From contig NZ_CP137552.1 of assembly GCF_039691755.1 (NCBI RefSeq), positions 3,162,001 to 3,226,000 of the forward strand: a DNA stretch of 64,000 nucleotides. The letters are read 5' to 3'. Below are positions 62,925 to 64,000 of this stretch, piece after piece (within the stretch, counting starts at the first letter, position 1; the number at the start of each line of letters is the position of its first letter). This DNA is from Halomonas sp. Bachu 37 (GTDB lineage Bacteria > Pseudomonadota > Gammaproteobacteria > Pseudomonadales > Halomonadaceae). The position numbers were made by a program, and so were the translations under genes. Under the pieces are notes generated by a model. That model was not told the DNA's origin. It saw only the letters and a program-made list of their open reading frames with translations, and did no database searches.

Positions 62925-63356
62925 TCACGCACATAAAGGGGCCAGCCACTGATGCGCCAGGTACAACACCATAGCGTAACGTCCTCCCTTGGCGACGACT
63001 ACCCAGAGCAGCGCCCGCCACCAGGGCAGGCGAAACACCCCGGCAAGAACGGTCAACGGGTCGCCGATGACCGGCGCCCAGGCAAGCAACAGGCTATATT
63101 CGCCGAAACGTCGATACCAGCGCTCGGCGCGAGCCAGACCCTGCGAAGACGCCGGAAACCAGCGCCGATGCTGGAAGCGCCGCGCGTAACGCCCCAGCCC
63201 CACGTTGATCATGCTGCCCAGGGAATTGCCGGCGGTGGCCACCAGCCACAGCATGCCGACCGGTTGGCCCAGGCACCACTGCCGTGCCAGCCACACCTCC
63301 GACCCGCCGGGCAACAGCGTGGCGCTGGCCAGCGCCACCAGAAACAGGCTCAGCAC
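62925..63356 (-). CDS. yqaA: YqaA family (SNARE-associated/DedA-like) membrane protein
   Basis: This 143-residue protein has about four hydrophobic helices and the YqaA landmarks LLPGGSEVWL, TAGNSLGSMINVGLGR and PVIGDPLTVLAGVFR. The DedA superfamily includes lipid scramblases, but YqaA's function is unknown. It starts at a GTG six bases after the IclR-type gene's stop, so it is probably co-translated with it. Confidence 0.82.
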   Translation of the reverse strand: MLSLFLVALASATLLPGGSEVWLARQWCLGQPVGMLWLVATAGNSLGSMINVGLGRYARRFQHRRWFPASSQGLARAERWYRRFGEYSLLLAWAPVIGDPLTVLAGVFRLPWWRALLWVVVAKGGRYAMVLYLAHQWLAPLCA

Positions 63357-63362
63357 GACGAA

Positions 63363-64000
63363 TCAGGAAACGCTCGAGGGAAGCCGCCCCCCCAGTTGGG
63401 TAGTGATCTCGGCAGCCACATCGCGCACCAGTTCGCCCAGCTCCAGCAACCGAGCTTCGGGAATACGCGCCACCGGGCCGGAGACGGAGATCGCCGCCAA
63501 CGGTACCCCGAGTTCATCATGCACGCAGGCCGCCACGCAGTGCAGGCCGATGGCATGTTCCTCACGATCACAGGCAAAGCCTTGGTCACGAATATGGGCC
63601 AGATCGTCGAGCAGTTCATCGCTGTCGTTCAGGGTATTGCGGGTAACCCGGGTCAGCTCGCGCCCCTTGAGCAACCGTGCCCGCTCATCGTCGGGCATCC
63701 ATGCCAGTAGCGCCTTGCCTACGCCCGAGGCGTGCAGCGGCGCCCGCGAGCCCAGGCGGGTGATCATGCGCATCATCTGCGGAGATTCATGCTGGGCGAG
63801 AAATACCGCCGTGTCGCCGTCGCGGATCCCCAGGTTGGCGGTCTCTCCGGTTTCGGCCGTCAAGCGGCGCAGGAAGGGCCGGCCGGTGGCGATGAAGTCA
63901 CGCGCTTCGAGAAAGCTATTGCCGATACGGAACGTCTTGACGTCGATCCGCCACAGGCCCAGCTCGCCATCCTGGGTGACGAACCCCTGGCTCTGCAGCG
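63363..64000 (-). CDS. IclR-family transcriptional regulator, 5' end outside the window
   Basis: About 212 C-terminal codons are visible. They cover the whole IclR effector-binding domain (TANLGIRDGDTAVFLAQ, SRAPLHASGVGKALLAWMP, DREEHAIGLHCVAACVHD, LAAISVSGPVARI) and the end of the DNA-binding domain. The gene continues past base 64000. Its effector and targets are not evident. Confidence 0.9.
   Translation of the reverse strand, partial: LQSQGFVTQDGELGLWRIDVKTFRIGNSFLEARDFIATGRPFLRRLTAETGETANLGIRDGDTAVFLAQHESPQMMRMITRLGSRAPLHASGVGKALLAWMPDDERARLLKGRELTRVTRNTLNDSDELLDDLAHIRDQGFACDREEHAIGLHCVAACVHDELGVPLAAISVSGPVARIPEARLLELGELVRDVAAEITTQLGGRLPSSVS

Noticed and set aside
1..64000. CRISPR array
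   Set aside because: No regularly spaced long repeats with unique spacers were seen; the only short periodic repeats are the 11-base set at 29479-29508.

Overview
The window reads as a chromosomal segment of a moderately GC-rich gammaproteobacterium. Halomonadaceae (Halomonas and relatives) is my best guess from the protein style and gene mix: rapA, fabA-fabB, TRAP transporters, urt/ure clusters and a LitR-photolyase pair. This is inference; no database was searched.

Layout. 1-6.2 kb: the tail of an NSS-type sodium symporter, then livGFHM-type ABC genes, with the matching binding protein convergent to them. 6.4-14.8 kb: a small membrane protein, an Lgt-like/TlpA fusion, rapA, yfcH, cbiX, a MerR/LitR-type regulator and a photolyase; the last four look like a light-response group with TTGTAnA-type operators. 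14.9-20.5 kb: a PAS-GGDEF-EAL protein, fabA-fabB, and an acyltransferase with a sugar-nucleotide-reductase-like gene. 20.6-29.6 kb: an acquired island. It holds an AT-rich segment, an IS5-family element, a decapitated hsdS, a truncated DUF262 gene, a frame-split gene of unknown function, hsdR and a coupled zinc peptidase. It ends at a tRNA-Arg beside integrase-arm-like repeats. 29.8-36.4 kb: an orphan TRAP binding protein, a LysR regulator, a GlcD-like flavoprotein and a complete dctPQM TRAP system, probably for 2-hydroxyacid use. 36.5-39.6 kb: a chemoreceptor with a FliA-type promoter, a candidate small RNA and a YihY protein. 39.6-52.4 kb: the urea block, urease ureDABCEFG and urea importer urtABCDE, with a globin-coupled diguanylate cyclase between them. 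52.7-56.3 kb: a Tsx-like porin and an ABC importer whose binding protein is frameshifted. 56.5-64 kb: folK, a FolM-like reductase, a chemotaxis-type signalling protein, a second identical IS5-family copy, an MscS-family channel, a YqaA protein and a partial IclR regulator.

The genes work together most clearly in nitrogen supply. urtA, ureD and the unknown ABC operon each have a sigma-54 -24/-12 promoter (GG-N10-GC) and upstream GCAC/TTGGTGC elements resembling NtrC sites. Urea import, urea hydrolysis and the unknown importer therefore look like one nitrogen-limitation regulon.

The best candidate for something undescribed is the split gene at 23414-25059 in the restriction island. Restoring one C at 24052-24054 joins both halves into a roughly 548-residue protein. 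Its C-terminal module is of a kind I associate with prokaryotic conflict-system proteins.
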